Positions 1-11,682 of a DNA stretch of 64,000 nt are shown here, piece by piece (position 1 is the stretch's first letter; each line of letters starts with the position of its first letter). The notes under the pieces were generated by a model. It did no database searches. It was not told where the DNA came from and saw only the letters and a list, made by a program, of their open reading frames with translations. A program made the position numbers and the translations under genes. The stretch spans positions 181,001 to 245,000 of the forward strand of contig JAJIRX010000195.1 in assembly GCA_023853785.1 (NCBI GenBank), given 5' to 3'. This DNA is from Psilocybe azurescens. Its lineage: Eukaryota > Basidiomycota > Agaricomycetes > Agaricales > Agrocybaceae.

Positions 1-309
1 ACCCAATCCACTCTCTCACTTTTGCCTAAGAGACGGGATGATGGATCTGCTGCTAAGACCTATGTCCACGAATATCCACCGAGCGTGAATGCATCCCCCA
101 GTCCCAATATCGTCGCGGCAGGGTCTTACGAAACCGCTGCGCAAGTACATCCCACCAGCGCAATTGTCTTGGAAAAGAAGGGTTTAACTGGCCAATCATA
201 TATATCAAGCTCTCCAACAACGCAGTCTGCGATAGGTCATATCAATACAAGACAACGTTCTTCTGGTTTCACTTATGATCCTCCACCGAGTTACAATGAT
301 ATTCGATAG
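1..309 (+). CDS. C-terminal part of an unidentified protein (start outside window)
   Basis: The reading frame is open from the first base of the window and stops with TAG at 307-309. About 102 residues are visible, polar and low in complexity (Ser, Thr, Pro, Ala). The last residues contain DPPPSYNDIR, a PPxY-type PY motif of the kind bound by WW domains of Rsp5/Nedd4-family ubiquitin ligases. In fungi such tails are common on membrane proteins and arrestin-like adaptors. No membrane segment or catalytic motif falls inside the visible part. That this is a coding tail is fairly likely; its identity is not known. There is no sign of an intron in the visible portion. Confidence 0.6.
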   Translation, partial: TQSTLSLLPKRRDDGSAAKTYVHEYPPSVNASPSPNIVAAGSYETAAQVHPTSAIVLEKKGLTGQSYISSSPTTQSAIGHINTRQRSSGFTYDPPPSYNDIR

Positions 310-721
310 TCCTGCCTGCTCCATTACTCAGTAGTCATGTATATTTGTTAAGATTAATGTATTGCTGGGTTAAACGTTGGTAATACAGGGTAAAGTGTTT
401 TACGAAGTGATTAAAACATCGAGGAATATACGTATACACGAAAGACTACCATTATATAGCAAAGTAAAGGTGATAGATATCAGCAAAATCGGATCCGGTG
501 CACATTGGCAAGTTCCAAGACGAATATAATTATAAACGTGTAAGATAGCAATTAAGAAAAGAGGAAAGCAAAGCGACAGTACAGGCTGGTGTTCCTTGTA
601 AAATTGAAGATAGCGTGTGGATATCAAGAATTCTGTGATGAGATCTTGTGGGCACCCGGCAAACAAAGTGGGACCTCAAGAAACGATCAGGAAGAGACGA
701 AGTTCATCGACATGCTTCGGT
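310..721. other. Intergenic region between convergent genes
   Basis: This 0.4 kb is AT-rich and lies between a plus-strand gene end and a minus-strand gene end, so it should hold two 3' UTRs. No credible open frame, RNA gene or repeat was seen. Confidence 0.5.
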
Positions 722-1600
722 TCAGCGCTCATCTTTCAACAGGGCCCATTCGGCGGATGAAGCCGAGCGGATAGCAAAAGCAAGACTCTCAAGCTGAGCG
801 GCTTTGCAACGATCATCTGAGAGCAAGGACCCAAATCGTGTGGCGAGAATATTATGATCAAGACCCCTCATAGACAGAAGCTCGTATTTCGAGAAGCCTG
901 TTTCCCTGAGACTATCCAAAATCAAAGGGTTACCGTATTGCTTTTTTGCAAAAACATGCGAACGTCGTCGAAGTGCTGAGATGCATTTGCCATCGGTACA
1001 TGTACATTTGCGGGAAGGCTGTTTTGATGCGCATCTTCATCACGTTTGGTGAATGATGAACGTTGGTTCTCGGTTGGTTGCTGGGAGGACGCTTGTCGTT
1101 GAAAAGGGGATTGAACGCGAGAGGGCACTGTTTGAGACACATTTCCATCGCGTCTAATGAGTGGGGAGCGTGGGTTCACAGTGAATTGCTGAGAGAGCTC
1201 CTGCCGTAGAAAAGGCTGGTTTGGATGAGACGGCGGAAGTTGGAAAGGTGTCTGGCTGTGAACAGAAGATGCATGGGGTTGATGAGGCAATTTTGATCGC
1301 GGTTGATATGGTTGCTGTTCGATAGGCTTCTGGAGAGGCAATCCAGCTGTTTGTTGCTTTTCCAAGGTAGCCATTCGTGACCCATGATATTCCAGCGCCA
1401 CAAGATTATCTCCACTTCCCTTGTGCAGCTGCGCAGGCTTCTTTGCCTGTTCCTTTTGCTATATGGTGGGTAAGATAACAGATGTGAACCATTAATTTTA
1501 GACTTACCCTTTTTCTTCGTTGTCTGATTCTATGCTGTTTTCTAAAAGCTTTCCAATAGGCTTTGTTACGAGCCTTAGTACTAGGAGATCTTGATGACAT
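722..1600 (-). CDS. Unknown fungal protein, paralogue 1 (basic N-terminus, conserved C-terminal helical domain)
   Basis: Translation starts at ATG 1600. Exon 1 (1600-1508) encodes a very basic stretch ending in RIRQRRKR. A 49-nt intron (1459-1507) has a GTAAGT donor and ATATAG acceptor. Exon 2 runs from 1458 to the stop at 722. The middle (about residues 45-190) is Gln/Pro/Ser-rich and probably disordered. The last 75 residues contain a conserved block around KYELLSMRGLD and LLSDDRCKAAQLESLAFA that is shared with the paralogue at 5374-6490. A single base is missing from a run of six A/T around 943-948; with it the frame reads YGNPLILDSL as in the paralogue, giving about 276 residues. The basic N-terminus recalls a nuclear protein, but no bZIP leucine repeat is clear. 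The function is unknown. Confidence 0.6.
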
Positions 1601-2068
1601 TCAGATCAACTATTCTGACTTTCTGCTTCCTAAATGAAGTTCCCTGCAAGTTGGCCAAAATTCAGCCCGCCGTAAACTTGGTCGTGAGTAGAATAAGAGT
1701 AAAAGCTAGTGTTGGAAGTGAGAAATGATTAATGAGAGTTTGAACTTCTCGAGTCGGTTGCTTGTTAACGCCACCGTTATTTACATCACGTGCAGAGTAA
1801 TTTTGAGGCAACTAAGTGGGGATGACCAATCCCCACTAAGGGTGAGAGCATGTGACACACATGTGACTACTGTGATGCCACAATTTCTATGAGACATTGT
1901 GTTTGGGCTTTCCACAACATGATAATAAAGAATCTGCTGTTGCCATTATGTTCATAAAAGTGTTTTAGATGTTAATAGAAGAGTATAATTTTCAAATATT
2001 AAATATTGTTGTCAAAAAGCGAAAGGAGTGTGTTTCCCCTGCCAAATCTGTGCCTCTACCTTATTTTG

Positions 2069-2327
2069 AATAGAACTTGGCAACCAATGCGCCTATGCAT
2101 ATGATTTGTAGGAGTATTTTGCTCAGAATTTCAATCTGAATCGAACTCCAGAACCGGAATTTTTATTTTCAACCCCATGTATGTTTATGTCCCATTTTTC
2201 ACGTATATCTTGGACATATGGTCCAAAATTAAAAATTCTGGTTCTGGAGTTTGATTTATATCAAAATTATGAGCAAAATACTCCTACAAACTATATGCAT
2301 AGGTGCCTTGGTTGCTGAGTTCTATTC
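2069..2327. repeat. Inverted repeat (arms about 100 bp) upstream of the transposon-borne gene
   Basis: The left arm (about 2065-2165, beginning AATAGAACTTGGCAACCAA) and the reverse complement of the right arm (about 2230-2330, AATAGAACTCAGCAACCAA) agree closely, with shared blocks such as GTAGGAGTATTTTGCTCA and AACTCCAGAACC. A third, direct and more diverged copy of the right arm lies at about 2400-2520 (GCATAGGTGCTCTGGTTGC). The set could be a MITE-like insertion or the subterminal repeats of the surrounding element. Confidence 0.65.
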
Positions 2328-2936
2328 AAAATTGTATTGGCATACCAATTTGGTGTGGCACAGCCACTGAGGGCATTCTATTTCAGCGTATATCTTGGGC
2401 ATATGGTCGACAATTAAAAAATGAGTGCCGTAGGTCGATTCAGATAAAAATTATGAGCAAAAACCTCATATAGATTATATGCATAGGTGCTCTGGTTGCT
2501 GAGTTATGTTCGAAATAATGTTTGGGACACTAATGTGGCATAGCACAGCCACTGATGGCATTCCACATGTTACTAAATGGCGGCAGAACATGCTGCAAAG
2601 GCTCTGCATCAAGAATGGTGCACTCCTGGCTCGCATTTAGAGTACTTTTGCATACTTTCCACCACTACATATCACTCTAGGCCATATAATTGCACTACTT
2701 CAACCCTTTTTCTCATATTTTCTGCATAGAAAAGCATTAAATTCACTGTTGTAAGCCTTTAGCAAGCTCTAATTTGTACTTTTAGCTCATTTAAGCATAG
2801 ACATTCAATCACATCATCACATATCCACATTTGACAACATTTTGCCCCAGAATAAGTGGTATGAACAATATTTTTGGCTGAGTATGATAATATCTGTTAA
2901 CTCATTCTCAATTTCTCATGTCAGAAAACCCCAGCT

Positions 2937-4831
2937 ATGCCTCCTAAAAAATCTCACCAGCAACTAGAGCAAGCTTGGATGAAAGCTCTTGGATCTATGA
3001 CTCAGAAGTGTGCTGCTCTTGGTTCTGAGACTGCAGCTGAGGATCTCTGGGATCAACTGAGGAAGGCACTTGCCAGCAATAATGAGTTAGAGCAGCAGCT
3101 TGCTCAGAAGAGTTTAGAGTGTGAGAGCCTGCATTCTGATCTGGAGATTTCCTGGGAAAAGTGTGCCCAGCTTATGGGTGAAGTTTCTCACTGGCGATCT
3201 AAGCAAGAAGCTACATATCATAGTCTCCACATGGAGCACCAAAAAGCAAACCATGGTTCTGCCAAGATTGACTGGCTTGAGCAGCAGAAGGAGATCCTTG
3301 TGTATGCTGAGAAAGGTTTCTTCGTCTCTTTATCTGGGCAGGTTGCGGATGCCACAAGGATCTTAACACAGTCTGTGGTGGATATGCAGCCATGTCAGCA
3401 CTATGGGATGTGCTCAAATTGCCAGGACCTGTTCTTCTTGCTAATCGGGATAATGATCCAGTTATCCAAGAGCTGACCACAGCTCTTGGGGAAGGTGATG
3501 TACCTACACTAGCCCAGCAACGTGCATTTGAGAAGTCTGACCGTGGTGCAATTAAGGCAGCTCAAATTGCTGGTGCTATTTTCAATCACAAGGATGACAA
3601 GAAGGGACACCATGATGTCTTTCGCTATTGGTGGTGGGAGCATGTTGGAACTCCATTTACATTCCCTGACACATCCAACAATCGCTTCCAATCATATTGT
3701 GATGCAGCTGCAGCCTTGCTTTTATACAGAGATGTCTTCATTGAGTTTTTGATACATTTACGCATAAACAAGCAGAACTCTCAGTTTAACCATATGGAGC
3801 AAAATCTTTGGAATGCCCTTCACTGTGATGCTACTCTTGCTGAGTTTGCTGTCCTTGCTATATATGCTGAATCTGTCTCATACCCCTACATGAAATCCAT
3901 TTGTACATCCAGAGACAAAGATCAGAACATGCTTGACCTTGGTCCTCTTCATCACCATGTATATGACCACATGCAAAAATCATTGATAACCCTGATATTC
4001 TCATTGGAGCTTCCTCCTCACACTTGAATGCATCTCTGAATGGTGATGAATGGGAGAATTCTGCTGTTGTTAACAAGGTGCTTGAAGTTGCCCAAAAACT
4101 GCCTTACTTTAAGGATTTGCTTGTGGCTTTTTTTCACTGGTGCAGCAAACACTTGGGAACGATTTACATCTGAATTTGCTGAGGGAGGGTTAATTGATGA
4201 AGCAACTGCAGAGGAGAGAGAATTGGCATGGCTGCCAGCCACAAATGATGAGAATGAAGGTGCCCTTGGGTCTTTCCAGCAGCTCATGAGTCGACAGCCA
4301 CAGCTAACACTGCTCAATCATAATGCACTAGCCATGTTCTACAAAAATAATACACAAGCATTTATGGCAGCAAAATTCACAGAACCAGAGGACTATCAAT
4401 ACCTATGCATGCTTGCCCGTGAGTCTCAAGGAGAGGAGAAGCAGTGGCACAAAGACATTGTCGAGTTCCGCAATATACACCAAGTAAAAAAACAACAAGG
4501 AAGGAGAAACCTGAGAAGACAAAGAATGATAATGCAGAGCGGCTGGCAAATTTGGAGTTAGTACTTGACAAAGAGGAGGTCATGAAGCTCAAAGGAAATT
4601 GTCTGGCTGACCAGCTGAAGCTTTTAAGCTTGCTGAAGCACCAAATCTTGCTACTGGTGCATTACCCACATTGGCTGATGAGAAGAGGAAGGCACTCTCA
4701 GATGCTGTTGATTTATTTTTGAATGGTAAATGGGAGATTGAGGAGGATAGTATTGATGATGATGAGATTGGTGATGATGAACAGGAGTTACAGGATGTGG
4801 ATGATAATGATGAATGGATAGATGAGGACTA
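2937..4831 (+). CDS. Multi-copy agaricomycete protein of unknown function, possibly transposase-derived (frame broken)
   Basis: Starts at ATG 2937. The first about 125 residues are Gln/Glu/Leu-rich and likely coiled coil. A 56-nt intron at 3316-3371 (GTTTCT donor, CTTAAC branch, ACACAG acceptor) links the first frame to the second. The central part holds YWWWEHVGTPFTFPDTSNNRF, a conserved acidic/aromatic block and, near residue 410, WLPATNDENEGALGSFQ. The C-terminus is a strongly acidic tail ending DEWIDED at 4831. To read through, single-base corrections are needed at an A5 run (about 3975), a T7 run (about 4130), an A7 run (about 4486) and near 4622. From memory this family is abundant in agaricomycete genomes without an assigned function. 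The motif DTSNNRFQS loosely resembles the D..TRW.S motif of RNase-H-fold (hAT/KDZ) transposases; that relation is inference only. A broken copy or sequencing errors are both possible. Confidence 0.55.
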
Positions 4832-5373
4832 AAACTGCAATTTGTACCATAATTTCGGATTTTTGGCATTTTATTGGATATAAAAATGTTAATTCAGCCT
4901 TTTAATTTATTGCTAGATAGCATACTATGTCCCTTGTACAAAAAAAATGGAGAGAAACCATAAAGAACTCATGGAATTACAGTGTCTCAACATTTGTGAT
5001 GTGCAGGGCTGTCACACGTGACATTATCAAGCTGCCGCCATCACAGGGATTGTTTATCCCCAAACTAAGTAATAGTAAATGTAGTCGAGAAACACTCCAT
5101 TTTCTTCTGCATATATTTAGCTACGGATATATCAAGTGCATGTACCATAGTACTCGAGTCTTTTCTTAATAGCAGGATTATCGATACAAAATATAGAACA
5201 TGTGGTACTCAGGTAATACTACGTATACCAGTTCAGGCTTCGAGTCAGGTAAAGTTGCAGGGGAAATAAAGGGAAGTGAAGCTGTAATTAAGAAATCAAT
5301 AATAGTGTCTAATAATGATGTAAGTATTAGTCTGCTGGTTTTATAATATTTCCTCGGGTATAGAGATAATGTT

Positions 5374-6490
5374 TCATTGAACATATATTGATGCGTCGTT
5401 CAGCATGGCCCACTCCGCAGATGACGCGGAGAAGACAGCAAAAGCTAGGCTTTCAAGTTGAGCAGGCTTGCGACAATCATCCGAGAGTAACGAAGTGAAT
5501 CTTGTAATAAGGATGGGCAGATCGAGACCTTCCATAGACCGGAGCTCGTATTTCGTAAAGCCGGATTCTTTGAGACTGGCCAGAACTACTGGATTTCCGT
5601 AGTTTCGTTTCAGCAAAAATGTATGGACGTCGTAAAAGTGTCGGGAGTAGAACTCTGGTACGGATAGTCCCCGCAGAAGATTATCGGGTGACGATGTTTC
5701 TTCAACCTTAATCCGCTTTCGAGGTTGGCTTGCAGGCGATGAAGGAGGACCAGATGACTGGGGGTGTAATTTATTTAATTTTTCCCTCTCCAAAGCATCA
5801 CGCAATCCTGCGGCCAACATCTCGCTTTTCGCCTTTTCCTCTAGCTTCCGTTGAAGAGCCCTCTGAAGAGTGATTTAGCCATCATACGCAGGAGATACTT
5901 AGGGGACGCTTAATTACGTTACTAGGCTTGCATTTATCAGTCTGCTGTGGAGGTTTCTGTAGCAGCATTTCTCGGTGTTAGCTCAACATAAAACGAAATA
6001 CAGAGAAAAATAAAACATGCCGATGTTTGGACAACACTACCAGAATCTGAGGTCAAAGAGGATAACGCCCGTTTCCGACTTTTGGAAGCGTCTTTACTAT
6101 GGTGTATGTGAATTGTATAGTAGACGTATCAGTGCGAGACCACATAGATGCACCATAAAGAAATGAACTGACGAATAATTCGAAGGCCCCGTTGTTGGCT
6201 GTTCTGACTCTGATCCTGATTCTGATTCCGACGAATAATCATCATTAGGAGCTTGCTTCTTATTTGTTTCAGAGCTCTCTCCTATCTTCCTAATTGTAGT
6301 TGGTGTGGATTCGGATTCGGACTCTGACGACTCTGACTCTGACTCTGACTCTGACAGATTAGGGTCTCGAGACTGAGTATCGTTGCGAGTACCTGCTATT
6401 TCAGTAGCTCTACTAGCTCCGGATGTCATCTCATATTAAAAGTAAGCAACACAGAAACGAAATACACAGTTCCGAACTTACTTGCGGCAT
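5374..6490 (-). CDS. Unknown fungal protein, paralogue 2 (Ser/Glu-repeat N-terminus, conserved C-terminal domain)
   Basis: This is the tandem paralogue of the gene at 722-1600. The last exon begins after a TCTTCAG acceptor near 5863 (RALQRKLEEKAKSEM...) and ends at 5374. It contains the conserved block KYELRSMEGLD, LLSDDCRKPAQLESLAFA and SSAEWAML. Upstream pieces that look coding are a Ser-Glu dipeptide tract (about 6165-6429, SESESESE-type) and a short stretch reading KDASKSRKRALSSL (about 6052-6106). A tiny first exon (ATGCCGCAA before GTAAGT, start 6490) is likely. The inner exon joins are uncertain. The SE/ED-rich N-terminus replaces the basic N-terminus of paralogue 1, so only the C-terminal domain is shared. 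The function is unknown; a nuclear role would be a guess. Confidence 0.5.
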
Positions 6491-7201
6491 TTTGCTCAAC
6501 GGATTGAAGTCGAGCACAGGTCGAAGTTGGCACACCTTATGAAATGTAATAGGGAATGAGTAGGAGCGTTATTCTTGGAGGTGAGCTTTTGAGAATCTGC
6601 CTATAGCAGGAAGAGCATGCGCGAACCTTCCCAAGTGGTGAAGTGGAACGAGAAAGTCTGAACGCAACGTCGGCTGTTATTTCCCTATTGGGAAGCTTGC
6701 GAGAACGTCAAAATCGCCAACCGTCACGCACCACGTGGAGTGTGACTTACAAATACTTCTAATGTCCTTTTTATTTACGGCAAAGTTTGTGGCGCGACAC
6801 TCCAAAAGACATGGCTGCCCAGCGTGCGAAGTTCGTAAGTTGTCACCAAAAGCTAAACCTCTCTGGGAGGTAGACTCAGTGGCTCACCCGTTATATACTG
6901 ACTCTAACCAAATCCAATGGTGTTCATATATGAATAGCCAAAAAAAAAAATTTAAAGTACTCTGGCTGACAACTGGCTGACTCCAGGCGACTACTTTATT
7001 CGGGGTCTGTCAATGATTGTTGTGAAATAAATTGATTTCCAACTGAGATTTGCATTGGGAAACTGGTTGGGATGGACAGTGCTTCTTTACTTGCAAAGTT
7101 AAATGCTTCTATCATTTGGTTAAAAGCATCTAATCATTCACGCCTTTTAGATACCATCCACACTGTATGGAAAAGAAACACTCAACACGCACATCGGCCA
7201 G
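6491..7201. other. Intergenic region
   Basis: This 0.7 kb separates the start of paralogue 2 from the 3' end of the CorA-like gene. It contains an A10 homopolymer at about 6940-6950 and no convincing coding region, tRNA or repeat. The part nearest 6490 should hold the promoter of paralogue 2. Confidence 0.45.
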
Positions 7202-9014
7202 TCATTGGGCGTTCTTGATCCTCTCTAGACCACCGCTACCTTCAAATACAGCCGCTAGTTTGCCATCACCGACATCAATCCCAAGCGAACGCGCCTCCAC
7301 TCTGTTGCGATGCCGCTGCCAGAATATCCAAAGCACAAACACGGTGATTGTAAGTGGGATTGTTACCACTGGGAAGATCCAGATCTGTCTAGATACTGTG
7401 AGGGAATTGTCCGAGGTGTCAAAAAACACCATACTGAATAGCGCCTGCCAATGTGAGGTTATCGAATTAACGGATCAGGTATAAAAAAAACAAATGGGAG
7501 GGATAAGAGTGGGGATGGCTAACTTACCGATACGAATGTCCCAGGCAGGAATAACATCGTCACAGCTGCCATCCTAATTCGACGGAGCTCGCATCAGATA
7601 TATACGAAAAAATCAAAAGATAACACACGTAATCATCGAAGAACTGTCCCTCTGTGTGCTAACGGCAATCTTGCTCGTAAGCCGCGCAATGTCCAAGTTA
7701 ATTTTGCTATCCGTTTGCGCTGAGATGTTGAAGAAAAGATGGATTCGTATTCCCGTACGCTCGTTGTAGTTCGTTACCCAACGCATGAGCCTAGCTGTTT
7801 TGGAGAGCATAAATTCTAACGAGTCGAGAACAGAGTCGTCGGTATCTTCCTCTTCGTCTTGCTCTCTTGTTACATGGAATTCTTCTTGCATTTGATCGAA
7901 TAACTCCGGGAGAGTCCTGTGGGGTGTGTGACCGAAATTTGACGAGAAAGATAGGAGCCGTTGATAGACTTTCGTCAAGAATTGGATTTGTTCGTGAAAA
8001 TCAGTCAAATGGTTGCGGATTACTTGAAGAAGTTGGGACAGTGCGTGTAGGTTCTCAACTACTTTCGCTACCTGTGAAGGAGTGTATAAGGAGGACTTGC
8101 TATTTTCCTGGACAAATAAAGTGAGAGTGTAAGCGCCAGGGTGCAGAGGACATGAGGATTTGAAGGACTTGCATATTGGATTAACTCTCCCCGTGGAATT
8201 AAAATATCTTCCCCAACTCATTCAAACAGTCTTCAGCTAGAAATGCGTCAATGACAAGAGGTCGTAGTAGCAGTGGCGTTCTATCGTGCTGCGTGGACGA
8301 AAGTATTGCATTTTTGACGCTTGTCGGACATTGGTCGATCATGTACGTCGATAAGCGATTCTTCCCAAAGTATGCGAGAACCAGACGCGAGTTAGAGGTG
8401 TACCAATCCCAGAGCTGAAGCGATATAGTCCGTCTGCAAATATGTTTAACACCTTCGACATTATCACCAGAGACTATTACAGACCAAGCGAGACGCATTT
8501 TCCGTTTCGCCTACGGACAAAAGAGGCGTTTCCGGTAAATTTCCGAGAAGTCATTCCGTCAAAGAATAGAGGAGATACGCCGAATTGCTGTTGCATCCAG
8601 TACGCAGTGTTTTCGACGTCCGGATTAGATTTTCCATTAATTCTCGACTGGTCCAGGAAGTTTAGGTCTTCAATGAAACTGTGATCGGTTTAGTATCTTG
8701 TACGAGTGGAGAAAGGAAGTACCCAAACAAGATCCTCAAAGGCGGAGATTCAAGTACATGCAAAGAAATATCCGTCTTAGATTGGCAAAGATCAGCATTA
8801 AAACAGAGAATATGCTAGAAAGGCATCCTACACGACGAAAGTGTCGGACGAGTTCAGCGTGATTAAGCTTAGGAGCCCAAACAACTCTGTCAGGGTATAT
8901 TTCCAACAGATCCAGTAGTGTGGTATGTTGTCTACCATCAGGCACAAAGCTTTGGAAATCAGCCGCTCTGTGCTCGATCTCAGGATGCGAAAAGTGTTGG
9001 ATCGTTCTGGACAT
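7202..9014 (-). CDS. CorA-like membrane protein (paralogue A)
   Basis: Multi-exon gene starting at ATG 9014. Exon 1 (9014-8832) ends HFRR before a GTAGGA donor (intron 8776-8831). Later exons match the plus-strand paralogue at 15005-16848 segment by segment. The C-terminal half has the fungal CorA-like hallmark: NISAQTDSKINLDIARLTSK, then RDSSSMIT, then a first membrane helix (MAAVTMLFLPGTFVS-ALFSMVFFD) and a second (IWIFPVVTIPLTITVFVLW) with a basic cytosolic tail. The classical GMN loop is not visible, as in other divergent fungal CorA-like proteins, so Mg2+ transport is uncertain. The intron at 8108-8172 uses a GC donor (GCAAGT), where the paralogue has GTCAGT. One base is missing in a G4 run near 8211; with it LGEDILIPRGELIQY aligns with the paralogue. 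Expected location is a membrane, by family knowledge. Confidence 0.75.
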
Positions 9015-9507
9015 GGTGGTTATGTGTGAAGGGTATGTTGATGCTCGATGCGGGTATTGAACGGGTCGATGGCTATCAGCATATTGCCCATGGCCCTGAT
9101 GTGAACAGGTTAACGGTTATTAAACTTGCCGTGACGGAGTATGCGCGAACTAGATAATTCTATTAGCGGCACATGGTAGCAGTTCAGTTCATTAACAGCT
9201 TCGCAAGAAAAAACAAATCCAGAAGTGACCTCGTTAGCAAGGCCCGAGAAGTAGACAGCAATTCAACGAATTAAGCAAATATCTGTTGACAGTAAGCTAG
9301 ACAAGTCCAAATCCGATTCAGATGAAGAAAGTTCTGTAAAGTAATAGATTTCAATAGACATCATGATCGCAAGTTGGAATTCTCGCTCTGTGGCAGAGGT
9401 CAATCATAAGAAGTCAGGACAATGTGGTCGGAGTACAAGATGGAAAGAACAAACAAAGACCGGACTTTGTAGTCAACCACTACCACCACCACCAATGGAT
9501 ATTCAAA
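9015..9507. promoter_or_regulatory. Shared upstream region of two divergent genes
   Basis: These 493 bp lie between the start codons of the CorA-like gene (minus, 9014) and the Pro-rich protein gene (plus, 9508). The region must hold both promoters. No clear TATA box was seen. A run of ACC triplets at about 9478-9494 is the only simple repeat. Confidence 0.45.
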
Positions 9508-11682
9508 ATGGCCAGTTCTTCCAGTAGGCAGTCCAGCAATAAAAGCAAGCACTCCGTCTTTGTACCATCTCCCCGCTTTCTGTCTGAATCGCCGGCCAAG
9601 AATCGTTCTCCAGGCCACATCGACTACCCAGGCCAGGCGTCGTTTTCAGACCAGTCACAAGGACCTTCTAATGCTAGGAATCTCAAATCGCCTATACCTC
9701 CACCACCAGCCAATTTATACCCAGGATCACCAGCAGCTTTTAATGTCGATCCAGGTGCCCCGTTTCTGGCACCAGCTGCACCGACTGACGATAACCACTC
9801 GGACAATGGCTCTATCAGGGACGATCCGGGGCCAAAAGGGTTCACTGGTGCATTCGTATCCGGAATAAAAAATGTCGTCAAAAGATCGCTGAGAGACAGG
9901 TCGAGATCGCAATACCAGCAAAACCAACGGCAGAACCAGCAGGAGAGCCAAGACGTCTACGATATACCGCCTCAGTTTCGGGATTCAGGATATGCTACTT
10001 CCCTGCCGATCCCCCCTTCTGGTCTTCCACCGATGCCTGAAAGCTTATCAACACCCGCTTCCTCTATACACACAGTCTACTCTGCCCATGCACCATCGGA
10101 GACTCTTCTTGGCCATGCAGAAGAAAGATACGACAGAGATGATGCAACGGTTATCGGCCACTCGAACAGTATGACCAAACAAAAGATGAAACCCGTCAAT
10201 AAGGAATACGGTTACGACGCTAGATATGATCAGCAATCCCCTCCTACCCCTGCTCAGCAATACCAACATCAAGTTACTAGTTCCTTCCACGAACCCCCTG
10301 CACCAATGCCTGTACAGCCAATTACCCATCGACGACCGCCCCTCAACCTACATATTCTGAAATTATCGGCCCCGAAGACATAGCAAGTCCTGTATCTGCG
10401 CACTTGCAATACGGGCCCAACTACATGCAAATGAACCTTGTGACACCCCCGCCCAGCGAAACCTCCCTCAACACCTACCTCAAACGCTTGCAGAAATTCG
10501 CGAGCGACGTGAACGCCCTCCCATGGGTCGCGAAGGAGCGTCCCACGAAGGATTACTACCCGGAAAGGTCGAGGAGATCGGATGAACCCAAAAAGGCTCC
10601 TGCAATTGTGTGGAGGAGCGAGGCATTCGTGAAGGCGGATGAGTATCACGCAGAGGAGGAGGAGGGGAGTGTAGACGATGCGAGTTTTTCTGAGTGGTCA
10701 CCAATAGGGGGTCGTTCAAAGACGGGAGTGTCAAGATGGGTCCGGGGATGCACGCACCGCGCAGGGATCTCGTAGTGCGATGGACCTCGACGCGGAGTTT
10801 GAAGGAAGTCATACACCTATGCCCGCCAACCCGCCCAACATGACACCATACGTCCACCCGCGTGGTGTGCAACTGACGGACAATCCGATGCCTCGTCCGA
10901 ACCAACCACCGGATTCTGTTCTCTTTCAGAGTGGTCCGCCGCCTGATATACCGATACCGTTACGGCCTCCACCTCTCGACCCACCGTCAAATAACAGAGA
11001 CGACTACTATGTACGATCACTTCCGTCCAATCCACCTTCTACAAATCGACCGCCCATGGCTCAGACGCCTATTTTTTATGTGCCACCGTCTGCCCCTCCT
11101 TCTGCAGGAGCAGGCGCAGAGCATACCCCACGAGATCAACGTATATATTCCACAGGACAAGCTCCGCCACCGCCACCACCTCCTGGTTTCGCTGACCAGA
11201 ATCCCAATAATTGGTACCCTACACAAGCTACACCCAATACGTATACACGCTCTGCCCTCGATCGGATAGTCCCAACTGCAGAGTTCCCTTACTTGGGCCC
11301 CAATCCCAATCCAGATTGGGGAGGAGGGCAAGCAACGCCTAGCTTCCGCGCTCCAGCCGCACCACGAGGACAAGAACATTCCTCATCCCCATCCCCCGTA
11401 ATTCCATCATCACGCATCCCTAGATCCGCACCCGCCCCTCATCCTGCGACACCCAGAGCACCCCCGCCATTCACACCAAGAAGCGAATGGGAACAATACC
11501 CTTCCAACGATAGGACAGGCTACGTGCCTTCACAGTACGCAGAGCACTTCTATGGCGACCAGTATGGACCCGGTGTGCATGCTGCACGGCCACCTTTGGT
11601 GCCGCCGCCCTTTACTGCTTCTGCGGCATCGGGGCGGTCGTCGCGGCGGTCGAGTGCTACTTCGAGACGGTCGAGAGCGTGA
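9508..11682 (+). CDS. Disordered Pro/Ser-rich protein of unknown function
   Basis: Chosen start is ATG 9508 (MASSSSRQSS); an upstream ATG in another frame is short. The protein would be about 725 residues. The first about 290 are Ser/Pro/Gln-rich with GFTGAFVSGIKNVVKRSLRD near residue 120. A more ordered stretch near residues 310-350 reads TYLKRLQKFASDVNALPWVA followed by basic residues, a pattern seen in uncharacterised basidiomycete proteins. The C-terminal 300 residues are a Pro-rich tail (PPPPPPPGFAD and similar) ending in SRRSSATSRRSRA. Two frame changes interrupt it: one base appears missing in a C4 run near 10340 and one extra in the G5 run near 10705. Both sit in homopolymers, so sequencing error is likely. 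The poly-proline stretches could bind SH3 or profilin-type partners; that is inference. Confidence 0.6.

Larger units (their letters stand above)
1813..5072. mobile_element. Probable DNA transposon carrying the gene at 2937-4831
   Basis: The left edge reads CTAAGTGGGGAT followed by GACCAATCCCC. The reverse complement of the right edge (about 5050-5072) reads CTTAGTTTGGGGAT followed by AAACAATCCC. These match as an imperfect terminal inverted repeat of about 24 bp enclosing one gene and a foldback repeat. The AT-rich insert also splits two tandem paralogous host genes (722-1600 and 5374-6490), as an insertion would. No clean target-site duplication was found, so the exact ends are uncertain. 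The class is unknown; an hAT/KDZ-like relative is possible on the basis of a motif in the gene. Confidence 0.4.

Noticed and set aside
1400..1600. bZIP transcription factor call for the gene at 722-1600
   Set aside because: The N-terminus is very basic, but no heptad leucine repeat follows and the basic region lacks the usual N-x7-R spacing.
3970..4630. Programmed ribosomal frameshifting in the 2937-4831 gene
   Set aside because: Breaks need both insertions and losses at ordinary runs, and similar breaks occur in unrelated genes; error or decay is simpler.
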